The notes: generated by a model from the sequence alone, not told the origin. 64,000 nt of DNA from Candidatus Omnitrophota bacterium (GCA_040755155.1 JBFMBP010000134.1:1-64000); one strand, 5' to 3'. Positions 7,343 through 16,269 are shown, counted from the first letter of the stretch. Made by a program: numbers and translations.

Positions 7343-10300
7343 ATGAAGCGTCTCATTTCTCTATCTATTCCTCTATTTTTGTTTATCTCATCCGCTCCGA
7401 TATCCGTTCTTTCTCGTCCTCTTGGGCAATTTCTATGGATGGTTTCGTCCATGGAAAACTATTCTCTCAACCGTTATGCAGCGAAGCAATCGGATGAAGC
7501 CAACCAAAGCTTGCGCCTATCGGAATTTATGGCCAGCAACGATGGTTCCTTTCTCGATGGCGATGGCGACGCTTCCGATTGGATAGAGATACAGAATCTC
7601 ACCGATCAAGCCGTCTCTTTAATTGGCTGGCATTTGACGGACGATGAAAACGATTTAACAAAATGGACGTTTACAGACGCCAGCGCAGCCGATCTAACCA
7701 TTCCCTCTGGAGGTTATTTGATTGTTTTCGCGTCGGGAAAAGAGGGAACCGATCCCGCCCAACCTTATTATATAGATTCCGCGTCTTATCTGCATACGAA
7801 TTTTAAATTAAGCGCCGCTGGCGACAGCGTCGCCTTGATTTCGCCGGATGGGATCGCCGTCAGCGCTTATTGGAATTTTCCCTCCCAACGGCAAGGCGTT
7901 TCGTATGGAACCGATTCCAATAACTCTGTGGGCTATTTTACTGCGCCAACGCCAAAAAAAGCCAACGGGAGTTCCGTTTTTGGATTTATTGATGATACGA
8001 AATTCAGCGTGGATCGCGGGTTTTACAACGATCCTTTCGAATTGGAGATTACAACCGGCAGCGAAGGGGCGGCGATTCGATATACGCTGGACGGCAGCGA
8101 TCCGACTCCAGCGAATGGAATCGATTATACTCAGCCGATTGCGATCGATAAAACGGTAGTGGTGCGCGCCGCCGCCTTTCGCGACGGCTATCAACCGAGC
8201 AATGTGGATACGCAGACCTATTTATTCGTCGCCGACATTATCAAGCAATCACCCAATGGCGAAAAGCCGGGCGACGCCTGGCCTAGTCCTTCGACGGGTT
8301 CGGGCGGCGGTTTCGGCGGAGGAGGGCGTCCGGGGCAGGGAGGACCTGGAGGCTCCAGCGGCAGTCAGGCCTACAATTATGGCATGGATCCGGACGTAAT
8401 CAGCAGTTCTCAGTACGCCGATCTTGTGGACGACGCCCTCTTGGCGATTCCCTCGTTCTCGATCGCAACGAGTTTAGCGAATTTGTTCGATACTCAAACC
8501 GGCATCTATGCCAATGCGCAGCAAGACGGAATCGAGTGGGAACGGCCGGTATCGTTGGAATTGCTCCATCCGGACGGAACGAAAGGTTTTCAAGTCAATG
8601 CGGGATTGCGCATCCGCGGGGGAGTAAGCCGCGCCGGAAGCAATCCCAAGCACAATTTCCGCCTTATTTTCCGGGCGGAATATGGCGATGCTAAATTGAA
8701 ATATTCTCTTTTCGATGACGAAGGCGCCGAAGAATTCGATAAGATCGATCTGCGCAGCGCCCAAAATTTCTCCTGGCATTATTCCAGTCCGGCGGAATGC
8801 ACATTTCTTTACGACGTCTTCACCCGCGATACGGAGCGGGATATGGGCAAACCCTACAAGCGCAGCCGGTTTTACCATCTTTATATCGATGGCCAATATT
8901 GGGGATTGTACCAGACGGACGAACGCGCCGAAGCAAGTTACGGCGCTTCTTATTTTGGCGGGAGCAGCGAGGATTACGATACGATTAAAGCCGATAACGA
9001 TAATGGAATCATTTATGCTGTGGACGGCAATTTGACGGCATACCAAACATTATGGTCGGAGATTACGAAGGGAACCGCCAAAAATACAGATTATTTCCGT
9101 TTGCAAGGATTGGATGCGGACGGACTTACGCCGGTTCCGGAATATCCAAACTATCTCGATGTGGATACATTGATCGATTATATGTTGGCGATTTATTACG
9201 GGGGCAATCAGGATTGTCCGCTGGGGCCGCCCAACAGCAACAGCCGTCCGCGCAATCTCTACGCGGTCTTCAATCGCGTCAATCCCGGCGGATTCCAGTT
9301 TCTCACGCATGATAACGAATGGACTCTTTCCGTCTCGGCGGGGGTGAATCAAAATCGGGTCAACGCCAGTTTGGGATCGTCGTTAAGCCAGAAGAATTAT
9401 TTCAATCCGTGGTGGATGCATAACCGGCTGATGACGGATAATAGCGAATACCGGCTGCGTTTTGCGGACCGGGTATACAAACACTTTTTCAATAACGGCG
9501 CATTGACCGCCGATCGCTGCGCCAGCCGTTTTCTGGCGCGGAAAAACGAAATCGACATGGCCATCATCGCCGAATCGGCGCGCTGGGGGGATTACCAGAG
9601 CGCTAATTCGCCGCGGACGAAAGACAAAGACTGGCTGCCGATGGTCAATAAAATACTCAACAATTACATCAAAGCTTCGCCGACGACGCGTACGGACGCT
9701 GTATTCAACCAGATCAAATCCAAAGGATGGTACCCCAAAATCGATCCGCCGGTTTTTAGCCAACATGGCGGGATCGTCAATCCGGGATTCGCTTTCACGA
9801 TGCAAGCCGCCGCCGGTTCGATCTATTATTCGCTGAATGGCGAAGATCCCAGGCTTCCAGGCGGCGAACTTCATTCCGATGCGATTCTCTACAATGGCGA
9901 AGCGATTCCAGTGGAGCGGCGCACTCGCGTCTTGGCGAGAGCGAAGGATGGAGAAATCTGGTCCGCGTTGAGCGATGCGGCGTTTGGCGTCGTGAACGAC
10001 GTTAAGACGTATTTGCGCATCACGGAAATTCACTACAATCCCAGCGCACCCAGCGAAAAAGAGCAAGCGGCCGGTTATGCGAATAACGACGATTTCGAGT
10101 TTGTCGAATTGGCGAATACGAGCGCCGATCGCGCGCTGGATCTATTCGGAGCGAGCTTTAGCGAAGGGATTGCATTCGACTTCAGCCAGAGCGCCGTTTT
10201 AACCTTAAGGCCGGGAGACTCGCTCGTCGTGACGAGCAATTTGGCCGCCTTTGAGACGCGCTATGGCGCTGGAATTCCCATCGCCGGGATATTTGAAGGA

Positions 10301-10555
10301 CGTCTCGACAATGGGGGCGAGCGGATTCAACTGCTCGATTCCAACGGAGAGACGATTCACGATTTTACGTATGACGACGCCAATCCCTGGCCGGAAGCGG
10401 CGGATGGCAAGGGGCCGTCTCTGTTCGTCGTAGACGTTGAAGGAAATTATGACGATCCGGCGAATTGGATCGCCAGCGGCGAGGAAGGCGGAACGCCTGG
10501 AGAATGGAAGGAAGGCCAAGGCGAAACGTGCGTTGGGGAGTGGAATCTTTATTAA
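7343..10555 (+). CDS. Secreted CotH-kinase-like protein with lamin-tail and chitobiase-type domains
   Basis: A 1070-residue exported protein. A Sec signal peptide covers about residues 1-24. Domains in order: lamin-tail domain (about 52-145, with ASDWIEIQNLTDQAVSLIGW and GWHLTDD); a CHB_HEX-type domain (about 216-298, YTLDGSDPTPANG); a Gly/Pro-rich linker (GGGFGGGGRPGQGG, about 315-335); a CotH-like region (about 365-720, with RIRGGVSR, HNFRLIFR, QYWGLYQTDERAE and the THDNEW acidic site); a second CHB_HEX-type domain (about 815-880, YSLNGEDPR); and a second lamin-tail domain (about 893-1040, LRITEIHYNP and DDFEFVELAN). CotH-type proteins phosphorylate secreted partners or are degenerate kinases; function here is unknown. 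AAAAGGGG precedes the ATG. The TAA stop lies inside the target duplication of element B2. Confidence 0.85.
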   Translation: MKRLISLSIPLFLFISSAPISVLSRPLGQFLWMVSSMENYSLNRYAAKQSDEANQSLRLSEFMASNDGSFLDGDGDASDWIEIQNLTDQAVSLIGWHLTDDENDLTKWTFTDASAADLTIPSGGYLIVFASGKEGTDPAQPYYIDSASYLHTNFKLSAAGDSVALISPDGIAVSAYWNFPSQRQGVSYGTDSNNSVGYFTAPTPKKANGSSVFGFIDDTKFSVDRGFYNDPFELEITTGSEGAAIRYTLDGSDPTPANGIDYTQPIAIDKTVVVRAAAFRDGYQPSNVDTQTYLFVADIIKQSPNGEKPGDAWPSPSTGSGGGFGGGGRPGQGGPGGSSGSQAYNYGMDPDVISSSQYADLVDDALLAIPSFSIATSLANLFDTQTGIYANAQQDGIEWERPVSLELLHPDGTKGFQVNAGLRIRGGVSRAGSNPKHNFRLIFRAEYGDAKLKYSLFDDEGAEEFDKIDLRSAQNFSWHYSSPAECTFLYDVFTRDTERDMGKPYKRSRFYHLYIDGQYWGLYQTDERAEASYGASYFGGSSEDYDTIKADNDNGIIYAVDGNLTAYQTLWSEITKGTAKNTDYFRLQGLDADGLTPVPEYPNYLDVDTLIDYMLAIYYGGNQDCPLGPPNSNSRPRNLYAVFNRVNPGGFQFLTHDNEWTLSVSAGVNQNRVNASLGSSLSQKNYFNPWWMHNRLMTDNSEYRLRFADRVYKHFFNNGALTADRCASRFLARKNEIDMAIIAESARWGDYQSANSPRTKDKDWLPMVNKILNNYIKASPTTRTDAVFNQIKSKGWYPKIDPPVFSQHGGIVNPGFAFTMQAAAGSIYYSLNGEDPRLPGGELHSDAILYNGEAIPVERRTRVLARAKDGEIWSALSDAAFGVVNDVKTYLRITEIHYNPSAPSEKEQAAGYANNDDFEFVELANTSADRALDLFGASFSEGIAFDFSQSAVLTLRPGDSLVVTSNLAAFETRYGAGIPIAGIFEGRLDNGGERIQLLDSNGETIHDFTYDDANPWPEAADGKGPSLFVVDVEGNYDDPANWIASGEEGGTPGEWKEGQGETCVGEWNLY

Positions 10556-10559
10556 GTAT

Positions 10560-10719
10560 CTCATGTTACGCACTCCGTGTTCCCTCGCCCTCTGGGAGAG
10601 GATTAGGGTGAGGGATTAAATCCAATAATATCAACCCTCACCTAACCTCTCCCAATCTTGGGAGAGGGATTAGGAAAACAGTAAATTTACCTGAAAATGG
10701 CCTATCTGCGTAACATGAG
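10560..10719. mobile_element. MITE-like element B2 with 8-bp target-site duplication
   Basis: The ends are CTCATGTTACGC at 10560-10571 and GCGTAACATGAG at 10708-10719, the same inverted repeats as element B1. An exact TTAAGTAT stands directly outside both ends (10552-10559 and 10720-10727), a clear target-site duplication. The left copy holds the stop codon of the CotH-like gene. The interior has GC-rich inverted segments such as CCTCACCTAACCTCTCCC and its complement, and no gene. It is 160 bases long, too short for a transposase, so it must rely on one in trans. Confidence 0.85.
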
Positions 10720-10819
10720 TTAAGTATGTAGTTTTTTCATAGGCCGTTACGATTTACTATTTGAAAATATCGCCATTACGCCGAATGGAAAGTGATGGCG
10801 ATCTTTTCTTTGTGTTGAT

Positions 10820-11020
10820 TTACGCTGTCTGTTCTATCGGTATTTCTTCGCCTCGCTCAATGGCGCTTTCTAGTAAGCAGCGGATGGCGTCTTCCGCCAT
10901 GGCGCGAGCCTCCGGCAATGTTTCGCCAAAAGTACAGATTTCCGGAATCGAGGGAACGACGACGTTGAATCCTCCCTCCTTCATCGGTTCGAATAAAACC
11001 GTATAGCGATGCTCTTTCAT
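10820..11020 (-). CDS. HicB-family antitoxin-like protein without HicA
   Basis: A 66-residue protein of the HicB (UPF0150) type: MKEHRYTVLFEPMKEGGFNV, then VPSIPEICTFGETLPEAR, an alpha helix and a short acidic end. HicB normally neutralises a HicA mRNA-cleaving toxin and represses the operon through a C-terminal DNA-binding domain, but this protein stops before any DNA-binding domain and no HicA-type gene lies beside it. Solo short HicB proteins are common in genomes of this type. AAGGAT lies just upstream of the ATG. Confidence 0.75.
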   Translation of the reverse strand: MKEHRYTVLFEPMKEGGFNVVVPSIPEICTFGETLPEARAMAEDAIRCLLESAIERGEEIPIEQTA

Positions 11021-11337
11021 ATCCTTATCCTAATAAACGAAATGATGAATTCTATAAATCTGTTATGTATTTATCATAAAGGGTAAATGGAAATAATCAA
11101 TTTTTCTCCCAAGAAAATCGTCTGTGATTTTTCGGTTTGGATTGTGAATTCACGCTAAAAAAACCGATTCAGGCAAGGATAGAAAAAGAATAGGTTATTG
11201 ATTATTATTTAGTAAGCATAATATTATCAATCGCTTATGAAGCGAGCCTTGATAATAAATCACTTTGGCCGATTAATTGCTAATATAAAGATAAAATTAT
11301 TCGGATCAAGCGGCTGGGAGAGCGAGGCTTTAAAGGA
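11021..11337. other. 317-base intergenic region between hicB-like gene and gspE
   Basis: AT-rich, no gene. It must hold the divergent promoters of the HicB-like gene (minus) and of the T2SS operon (plus). The only structure seen is the long hairpin at 11222-11257, listed separately. No clear -35/-10 pair could be assigned with confidence. Confidence 0.5.
11222..11257. other. Long near-perfect hairpin upstream of gspE
   Basis: TATTATCAA (11222-11230) pairs with TTGATAATA (11249-11257), and directly inside TCGCTT (11231-11236) pairs with AAGCGA (11240-11245), with loop ATG and a 3-base bulge GCC. This is a 15-base-pair stem ending 80 bases before the T2SS start codon. There is no T-run beside it. 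It could be an operator, an RNA leader hairpin or the scar of a short repeat. Confidence 0.55.
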
Positions 11338-13041
11338 ATGAAGAGCAGTCAAAATGTGATCGGAAGACGGTATGGCGAATTGCTGCGGTCTCTGCGGGTG
11401 ATCGAATCGGAGGACGTCAACCGCGCCGTCGCCATCCAAGAGAAGACGGGCAAGAATTTTGATACCATCCTGATCGAAGGCGGAATGGCTCAGGAGCAGC
11501 AAATCCTGGAAACGCTTTCCAGTTATCTGGGCGTGGAAACCGTCGACGTTCCCAACCTGAAACTGAAGCCGGAGATTCTCAGCCAGGTTCCTATACGATT
11601 CGTGCACCGCTACAACATTCTGCCCGTCGAACGCAAGGGCGATACGCTGCGGATCGCCATCGCCGACCCCCTCAATTTTCACGCTCTCGACGACCTGCGT
11701 CTTTTGCTGAAATGCAACATCGAGCCGCTGCTCGCGCCCAGCGAAGACATCCGGGCGGCCATCAAAACCTATTATGGAATCGGCGCGGATACGGTGGACG
11801 GCCTCTTGGAAGAGGACGGGAAGGAAGAGGAAGAATCGCTGGAAAAATCCAACATCGAGGAACTGAGCGAGGACGCCTCCATCATCCGCTTCGTCAACCA
11901 AATCATGACGGAAGCCGTAGCCGACCGCGCCACGGATATTCACTTCGAACCTTTCGAGGACGAACTGCGCATCCGTTACCGCATCGACGGGCTGCTTTAT
12001 GAAGCGGCTATACCGCCCACTATCCGGCGCTATCAAGCGGCGGTTATCTCCCGCATCAAGATCATGGCGGATATGAACATCGCCGAGAAGCGGCTGCCGC
12101 AGGACGGGCGCATCAACATCAAAAGCGGCAACGTGGAGTTCGATCTGCGCGTTTCCACCGTTCCCACTCCCTACGGCGAAAGCATCGTCATCCGCATTCT
12201 TAACCGCGACAGCACCATCTTCGACTTAAAGCAATTGGGATTCGACGATTATTCCTTGAATCGATTCCACAATCTCATCACCAAGCCGCACGGGATTATT
12301 CTCGTTACCGGTCCGACGGGAAGCGGCAAGACGACCACGCTGTACGCCACGCTGGCCAAATTGAACAAGATGGACGTGAAAATCCTCACCATCGAGGAGC
12401 CGATCGAATATCATTTGCGAGGCATTATTCAGGTTCAGGTCAATTCCAAAATCGGCTTGAAATTCGCCAACGTGCTGCGCGCTTTTCTGCGGCAGGACCC
12501 GGACATAATTCTCGTAGGCGAAACGCGCGACCATGAAACCGCCGAGATCGCCATCCAGGCCGCTTTGACGGGGCATTTGGTTTTCACTACGCTGCACACG
12601 AACGACGCGCCGGGCGCCATCACGCGCTTGGTCGATATGGGAGTGGAGCCGTATCTCGTTTCTTCCTCCGCCATCGGGGTAGTGGCTCAACGCTTGATGC
12701 GGCGAATTTGTCCGGAATGCAAAGAGACGTACGAACCGGAGCACGATCTATTGCGCGGCTTGGGACTGACGGCGCCCGAATACGCCGGCAAACAATATTA
12801 CCGGGGGCGAGGATGCGAATATTGCAAATTCCTGGGATACCGGGGTCGTTCGGCGATCTATGAAATTATGAATATGACGGAAGAACTGCGGGAATTGACC
12901 GTACAACGGGTTCCCGCCAGTCATATCAAGCAGCAGGCGTTGAAGGATGGAATGAAGACTCTGCGAATGGCGGCGCTGGAAAAGGTTCACGATGGAGAAT
13001 CGACGCTGGAAGAGTTAGTTCGCGTAACTCAGGAATGGTAA
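11338..13041 (+). CDS. gspE: Type II secretion ATPase GspE
   Basis: A 567-residue cytoplasmic ATPase powering pseudopilus assembly. Residues 1-150 form the N-terminal domain of GspE/PilB proteins. The catalytic part has Walker A GPTGSGKTTT near residue 323, Asp box and Walker B (DPDIILVGETRD, near 387), and the His box TGHLVFTTLHTND. A zinc-binding tetracysteine motif follows: CPEC near 458 and CEYC near 493, present in GspE and PilB. The N-terminal domain SSYLGVETVDVP resembles MshE N-type c-di-GMP binding regions, but the binding motif is not obvious. First gene of the T2SS cluster; GAGG lies ten bases before the ATG. It could alternatively be called PilB, but the neighbours (GspG-H-I-J-K, L, M, D) favour T2SS. 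Confidence 0.93.
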   Translation: MKSSQNVIGRRYGELLRSLRVIESEDVNRAVAIQEKTGKNFDTILIEGGMAQEQQILETLSSYLGVETVDVPNLKLKPEILSQVPIRFVHRYNILPVERKGDTLRIAIADPLNFHALDDLRLLLKCNIEPLLAPSEDIRAAIKTYYGIGADTVDGLLEEDGKEEEESLEKSNIEELSEDASIIRFVNQIMTEAVADRATDIHFEPFEDELRIRYRIDGLLYEAAIPPTIRRYQAAVISRIKIMADMNIAEKRLPQDGRINIKSGNVEFDLRVSTVPTPYGESIVIRILNRDSTIFDLKQLGFDDYSLNRFHNLITKPHGIILVTGPTGSGKTTTLYATLAKLNKMDVKILTIEEPIEYHLRGIIQVQVNSKIGLKFANVLRAFLRQDPDIILVGETRDHETAEIAIQAALTGHLVFTTLHTNDAPGAITRLVDMGVEPYLVSSSAIGVVAQRLMRRICPECKETYEPEHDLLRGLGLTAPEYAGKQYYRGRGCEYCKFLGYRGRSAIYEIMNMTEELRELTVQRVPASHIKQQALKDGMKTLRMAALEKVHDGESTLEELVRVTQEW

Positions 13042-13095
13042 CCGGCGTTATCGCCGCCGCAAGAAAGAAGACGGAAGGCCGAAAAACAAGGTACG

Positions 13096-14307
13096 ATGCG
13101 ATACCAATACAAAGCGAAAAAACTGACCGGCGAAGTGATTGAAGGCGTCTTGGAGGCCGACAATCAAAAACTTGTTATCAACAAGTTGCAGAAAATGCAG
13201 GTTTTTCCCATCTCCGTCAGGCAATTGGGAGCGGGGAGGGGGATGAATGCGGATGTTTCTTTCCATGCGCTGCGCCGGATTTCGGGACGGGACGTTACGA
13301 CTTTCAGCCGCGAAATAAGCGATTTGCTGAAGGCGGGACTGCCGCTTGTGCGCTGCCTGGACGTTATCGCGCAGCAGACGCCGAATCCCCGGTTCATCCA
13401 AGTTATTAAGAGCGTGAACAGCGACGTATCCGGCGGAACGGCGTTGGCCGACGCGCTCGCCAAGCATCCCAAAATCTTCAATCCCCTCTATAGCAGCATG
13501 GTGCGCGCGGGCGAGTTGGGCGGAATGCTGGACAGCGTCATGGACCGGCTGGCGGCGTTCATGGAAGCGGAGCAGGAAACGCGGAGCAAGATCATCGCAG
13601 CGTTGACCTATCCGGCTTTTATGGTGGTGGTTTGCATCGGCGTCATCACCGTTCTGTTTACCGTCGTAGTTCCCAATTTCATGGTGATGTTTGAGGAATC
13701 GGACATCGATTTGCCCGTCTCCACGCAGATGCTTTTAAATGTCAGTACTTTCTTCAGCTCCTATTGGTGGGTATTTTTTCTCGTTGCAGGGATGGTTATC
13801 TTTCTTTTTCGGAAGTATTTGAAGACGGACGCGGGGCGGTTGCAGTTCGACCGTTTTAAATTGAATCTGCCGCTGCTGGGGGATATGATCCGCAAGCGAG
13901 AAATCGCCAAGTTCGCTCGCACGTTGGGAACGCTGCTGGCCAATGGCGTAACCATTCTCAAAGCGTTAGCGATTACGGAGCAGGTGATTACCAATAAGAT
14001 TCTCAAAAATGAAATCGACAAATTCGCCGACAACATCAAGGAAGGGGAAAAATTGTCTACGCGCATGGAAGAGAGCGATATTTTTCCTCCCGTGGCCGTA
14101 AACATGGTGGCCGTAGGCGAAGAGACGGGAAATCTGGAAACGACGTTGCAGCGGGTGGCCGACACGTTCGAATCGGAGACGGATCGGTTGATAAAAACGC
14201 TCACGTCCATCATCGAACCGGTGATGATCGTCGTGATGGCGGTGGTAGTCGGATTCATCGTGTTTGCGATGATTATGCCGATCTTCACCATTAGCCAAAG
14301 CATGTAA
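13096..14307 (+). CDS. gspF: Type II secretion inner-membrane protein GspF
   Basis: A 403-residue inner-membrane platform protein with three predicted transmembrane segments and two repeated F domains. The first domain has FSREISDLLKAGLPLVRCLD and GGMLDSVMDRLA (about residues 75-165); the second has FARTLGTLLANGVTILKAL and GEETGNLETTLQRVADTFE (about 275-360). Membrane segments lie near 170-192, 220-238 and 373-396 (IIEPVMIVVMAVVVGFIVF). It couples the ATPase GspE to the pseudopilus. It follows gspE after 54 bases and is co-directional. Confidence 0.92.
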   Translation: MRYQYKAKKLTGEVIEGVLEADNQKLVINKLQKMQVFPISVRQLGAGRGMNADVSFHALRRISGRDVTTFSREISDLLKAGLPLVRCLDVIAQQTPNPRFIQVIKSVNSDVSGGTALADALAKHPKIFNPLYSSMVRAGELGGMLDSVMDRLAAFMEAEQETRSKIIAALTYPAFMVVVCIGVITVLFTVVVPNFMVMFEESDIDLPVSTQMLLNVSTFFSSYWWVFFLVAGMVIFLFRKYLKTDAGRLQFDRFKLNLPLLGDMIRKREIAKFARTLGTLLANGVTILKALAITEQVITNKILKNEIDKFADNIKEGEKLSTRMEESDIFPPVAVNMVAVGEETGNLETTLQRVADTFESETDRLIKTLTSIIEPVMIVVMAVVVGFIVFAMIMPIFTISQSM

Positions 14308-14432
14308 AGGCTTTAAATCATCCGTCAGATAAGAGGCGGGGGAAGGGAACATGTATTAAAGAAGGCATTCACTAGAACTGCGATAAATCAAACAAATTCT
14401 TCATTACAAGGAGTATCAAGGAGGCAGGAACC

Positions 14433-14852
14433 ATGCAAACTGGACGAAATCGTGAAGCGTTTACCTTGGTGGAATTGCTGCTGGTGGTTACGATCATCGG
14501 GATCCTGGCGGGGGCGGTTTTAGTCAATTTCAGCGGCAGGGCCGATGAAGCGAAGAAGACGCGCGCCGCAACCGATATCGCTACGCTGGGCACCGCTTTA
14601 AGCATGTACGACCTGACCATCGGCGGCTTTCCCACGTCGGAACAGGGCTTGAAAGCGCTTGTGGAAAATCCCGGCGTCGAGGGTTGGAAAAAGCCTTTCC
14701 TGCAACGGAAGATCATCAATGATCCGTGGGGCAGCGAATACAAATACGTTTATCCCGGCTCCAAAGGCATCGAGTACGATCTCTTCTCTCTCGGTCCCGA
14801 CAAACAGGAAGGGACGGAAGACGATATCGGCAATTGGGATAAAGAAGAATAA
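14433..14852 (+). CDS. gspG: Major pseudopilin GspG
   Basis: A 139-residue pseudopilin. The prepilin leader ends in REAFTLVELLLVVTIIG, with a Glu at position 5 of the mature helix (F-T-L-V-E), which is what the prepilin peptidase needs. The mature domain has the GspG landmarks: FPTSEQGLKALVENP and DPWGSEYKYVYPG, then SLGPDKQEGTEDDIGNW, a calcium-binding loop typical of GspG. It forms the main stalk of the pseudopilus. A strong AAGGAGG lies 8 bases before the ATG. Confidence 0.95.
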   Translation: MQTGRNREAFTLVELLLVVTIIGILAGAVLVNFSGRADEAKKTRAATDIATLGTALSMYDLTIGGFPTSEQGLKALVENPGVEGWKKPFLQRKIINDPWGSEYKYVYPGSKGIEYDLFSLGPDKQEGTEDDIGNWDKEE

Positions 14853-14939
14853 GCCGAAGCGATTCATGACGCTCTAAGCCAACGCGCTAATGCGCAAGGA
14901 AGACTGGTTCCACGCCCCAAAGGCGCGGAAAGAGGATCG

Positions 14940-15575
14940 ATGCGCGCCAAATCAAGGGATAATTCCGGTTTTACGCTGATTGAAATCACGCTGGTCGTGT
15001 TGATTATGGCCATCATGACCGCCGTAGGGCTTCCCAATTTCCGGGAGTTGTACGAGCGGTCGGACATGAAGGCGGCGGCGGCGGAATTCCTAGGCGCGCT
15101 GCGGTATGCGCAGCAACGGTCGGCGATGGAGCGGATGCCCATTCGGATCGTAATCGATGTAGACAAACAAACGTATTGGGTTCCCGTAGAGCAAGAGAAA
15201 GAGCGGCGCCATTACAAAACCCGGCGCAGCCAACGCCGGACGAATCCGAGAGCGGAAAACAGCCGCCGGAGAAAACCCAAGGAAATAAAAGAGGTTCATG
15301 GCATTCTTCCGAAAGGCTATATCTTCGAATTCGTCTATAAAGTGGCGGCGGACCGCGAAATCCGCCGAGGCGAAGGGGAATTCTTCTTCTATCCCGACGG
15401 CTCCGCCGATGCGGCCTATTTCACCCTCCTGCGCGTGGCGAAGAAGCGGGACGACGAACGGCGGGTCTTTTTGAAAATCTCTCCAGCCAGCGGAGTTATT
15501 AAAAGTCTGGAGGGAACGACGCTGGACGAAGGTTCCGATTTTTACCGGGGCTATTATGACGGCTACGAAACCTGA
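14940..15575 (+). CDS. gspH: Minor pseudopilin GspH
   Basis: A 211-residue minor pseudopilin. The leader and helix are DNSGFTLIEITLVVLIMAIM (cleavage between Gly and Phe, Glu at +5). LGALRYAQQRSAMERMPIRI follows, the pattern of GspH/FimT proteins (helix, then a beta strand). The middle carries an unusually basic insertion, residues 83-110 (KERRHYKTRRSQRRTNPRAE) before the conserved C-terminal beta region. It would cap or nucleate the pseudopilus tip. Its last codons overlap the start of the large open frame that continues into gspI. Confidence 0.8.
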   Translation: MRAKSRDNSGFTLIEITLVVLIMAIMTAVGLPNFRELYERSDMKAAAAEFLGALRYAQQRSAMERMPIRIVIDVDKQTYWVPVEQEKERRHYKTRRSQRRTNPRAENSRRRKPKEIKEVHGILPKGYIFEFVYKVAADREIRRGEGEFFFYPDGSADAAYFTLLRVAKKRDDERRVFLKISPASGVIKSLEGTTLDEGSDFYRGYYDGYET

Positions 15576-15580
15576 CAACG

Positions 15581-15735
15581 GTCTCTCTTGCAAAACTCAA
15601 TTATTCCTCCCCCAAGCCTGGGGGAGGTTAGGATGGGGTTGCTTTAAGTCTAATAAAATCAACCCCCCTCTAACTCCCCCCAATCTTGGGGGGAGAATGG
15701 TAAACATACTTTTTTATTACGTTTGCAAGAACCTC
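15581..15735. mobile_element. MITE-like element A1 between gspH and gspI
   Basis: About 155 bases with imperfect inverted ends, TCTCTTGCAAAA at the left and TTTGCAAGAACCTC at the right, and an interior of two GC-rich palindromes (CCTCCCCCAAGCCTGGGGGAGG-like and CTCCCCCCAATCTTGGGGG-like, each shown only in part). It matches elements A2 (18642) and A3 (42331). It begins 5 bases after the gspH stop and its right end lies inside the reading frame of the next pseudopilin gene. No target-site duplication was recognised. Confidence 0.7.
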
Positions 15736-16269
15736 AATAGTCTTTGGATAACGCGCGCCGTATCCAGCGAGACGCGCCGGAAGGCGTTCGTCATGTTGGA
15801 AGTGCTTATGGCCATGACGATTCTCTCCATTGCGGGAACCGTCTTGATGCGTTCGCTGCTCAATTCCGTCGAAGCGTCGAAAGTGGTGCGGGATACGACC
15901 AAGGCGATCTATCTCACCCAAGGCAAATTGCACGAATTTGAGTTGAAATATTCCGGGAAAGCGGAGCCGCCATTGGGCGAGTTTCGCGGAACCTATACGG
16001 AGCCGGGCGCTTCCAAGTTTCAATGGAAAGCGTATGTCGAACTGGATCGGATGCGGGAGGCCTATGTGATTACGGTATCGACGACATGGGGGGACGAGGG
16101 GGGTGGAGCGCGTTACCGCCGTTCCCGCCGCAACCAGGAATCGGAGCAATTCATGCTGAAGTCGATGGTTTGGAGAGCGCGCTACAACGAAGACCTGGTA
16201 TTCGGCATTCAACCAAGGACGCGGGAAGCGAATGCGTCGCGAAATACGCAAAGGAAGGGCCGGAGATGA
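15697..16269 (+). CDS. gspI: Minor pseudopilin GspI, start codon unclear
   Basis: Minor pseudopilin, 190 residues from the ATG at 15697. The mature part begins at AFVMLEVLMAMTILSIAG, where the Glu of the prepilin signal is found; the LEVLMAM pattern is typical of GspI. ETRRKA precedes cleavage. The start is uncertain: the ATG at 15697 lies inside repeat element A1 with only a poorly spaced GGGGGGAG, an ATG at 15556 overlaps the end of gspH and reads through the whole element, and the ATG at 15793 would remove the charged leader. The gene ends with a 4-base ATGA overlap with gspJ, so the two are translationally coupled. Confidence 0.75.
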   Translation: MVNILFYYVCKNLNSLWITRAVSSETRRKAFVMLEVLMAMTILSIAGTVLMRSLLNSVEASKVVRDTTKAIYLTQGKLHEFELKYSGKAEPPLGEFRGTYTEPGASKFQWKAYVELDRMREAYVITVSTTWGDEGGGARYRRSRRNQESEQFMLKSMVWRARYNEDLVFGIQPRTREANASRNTQRKGRR

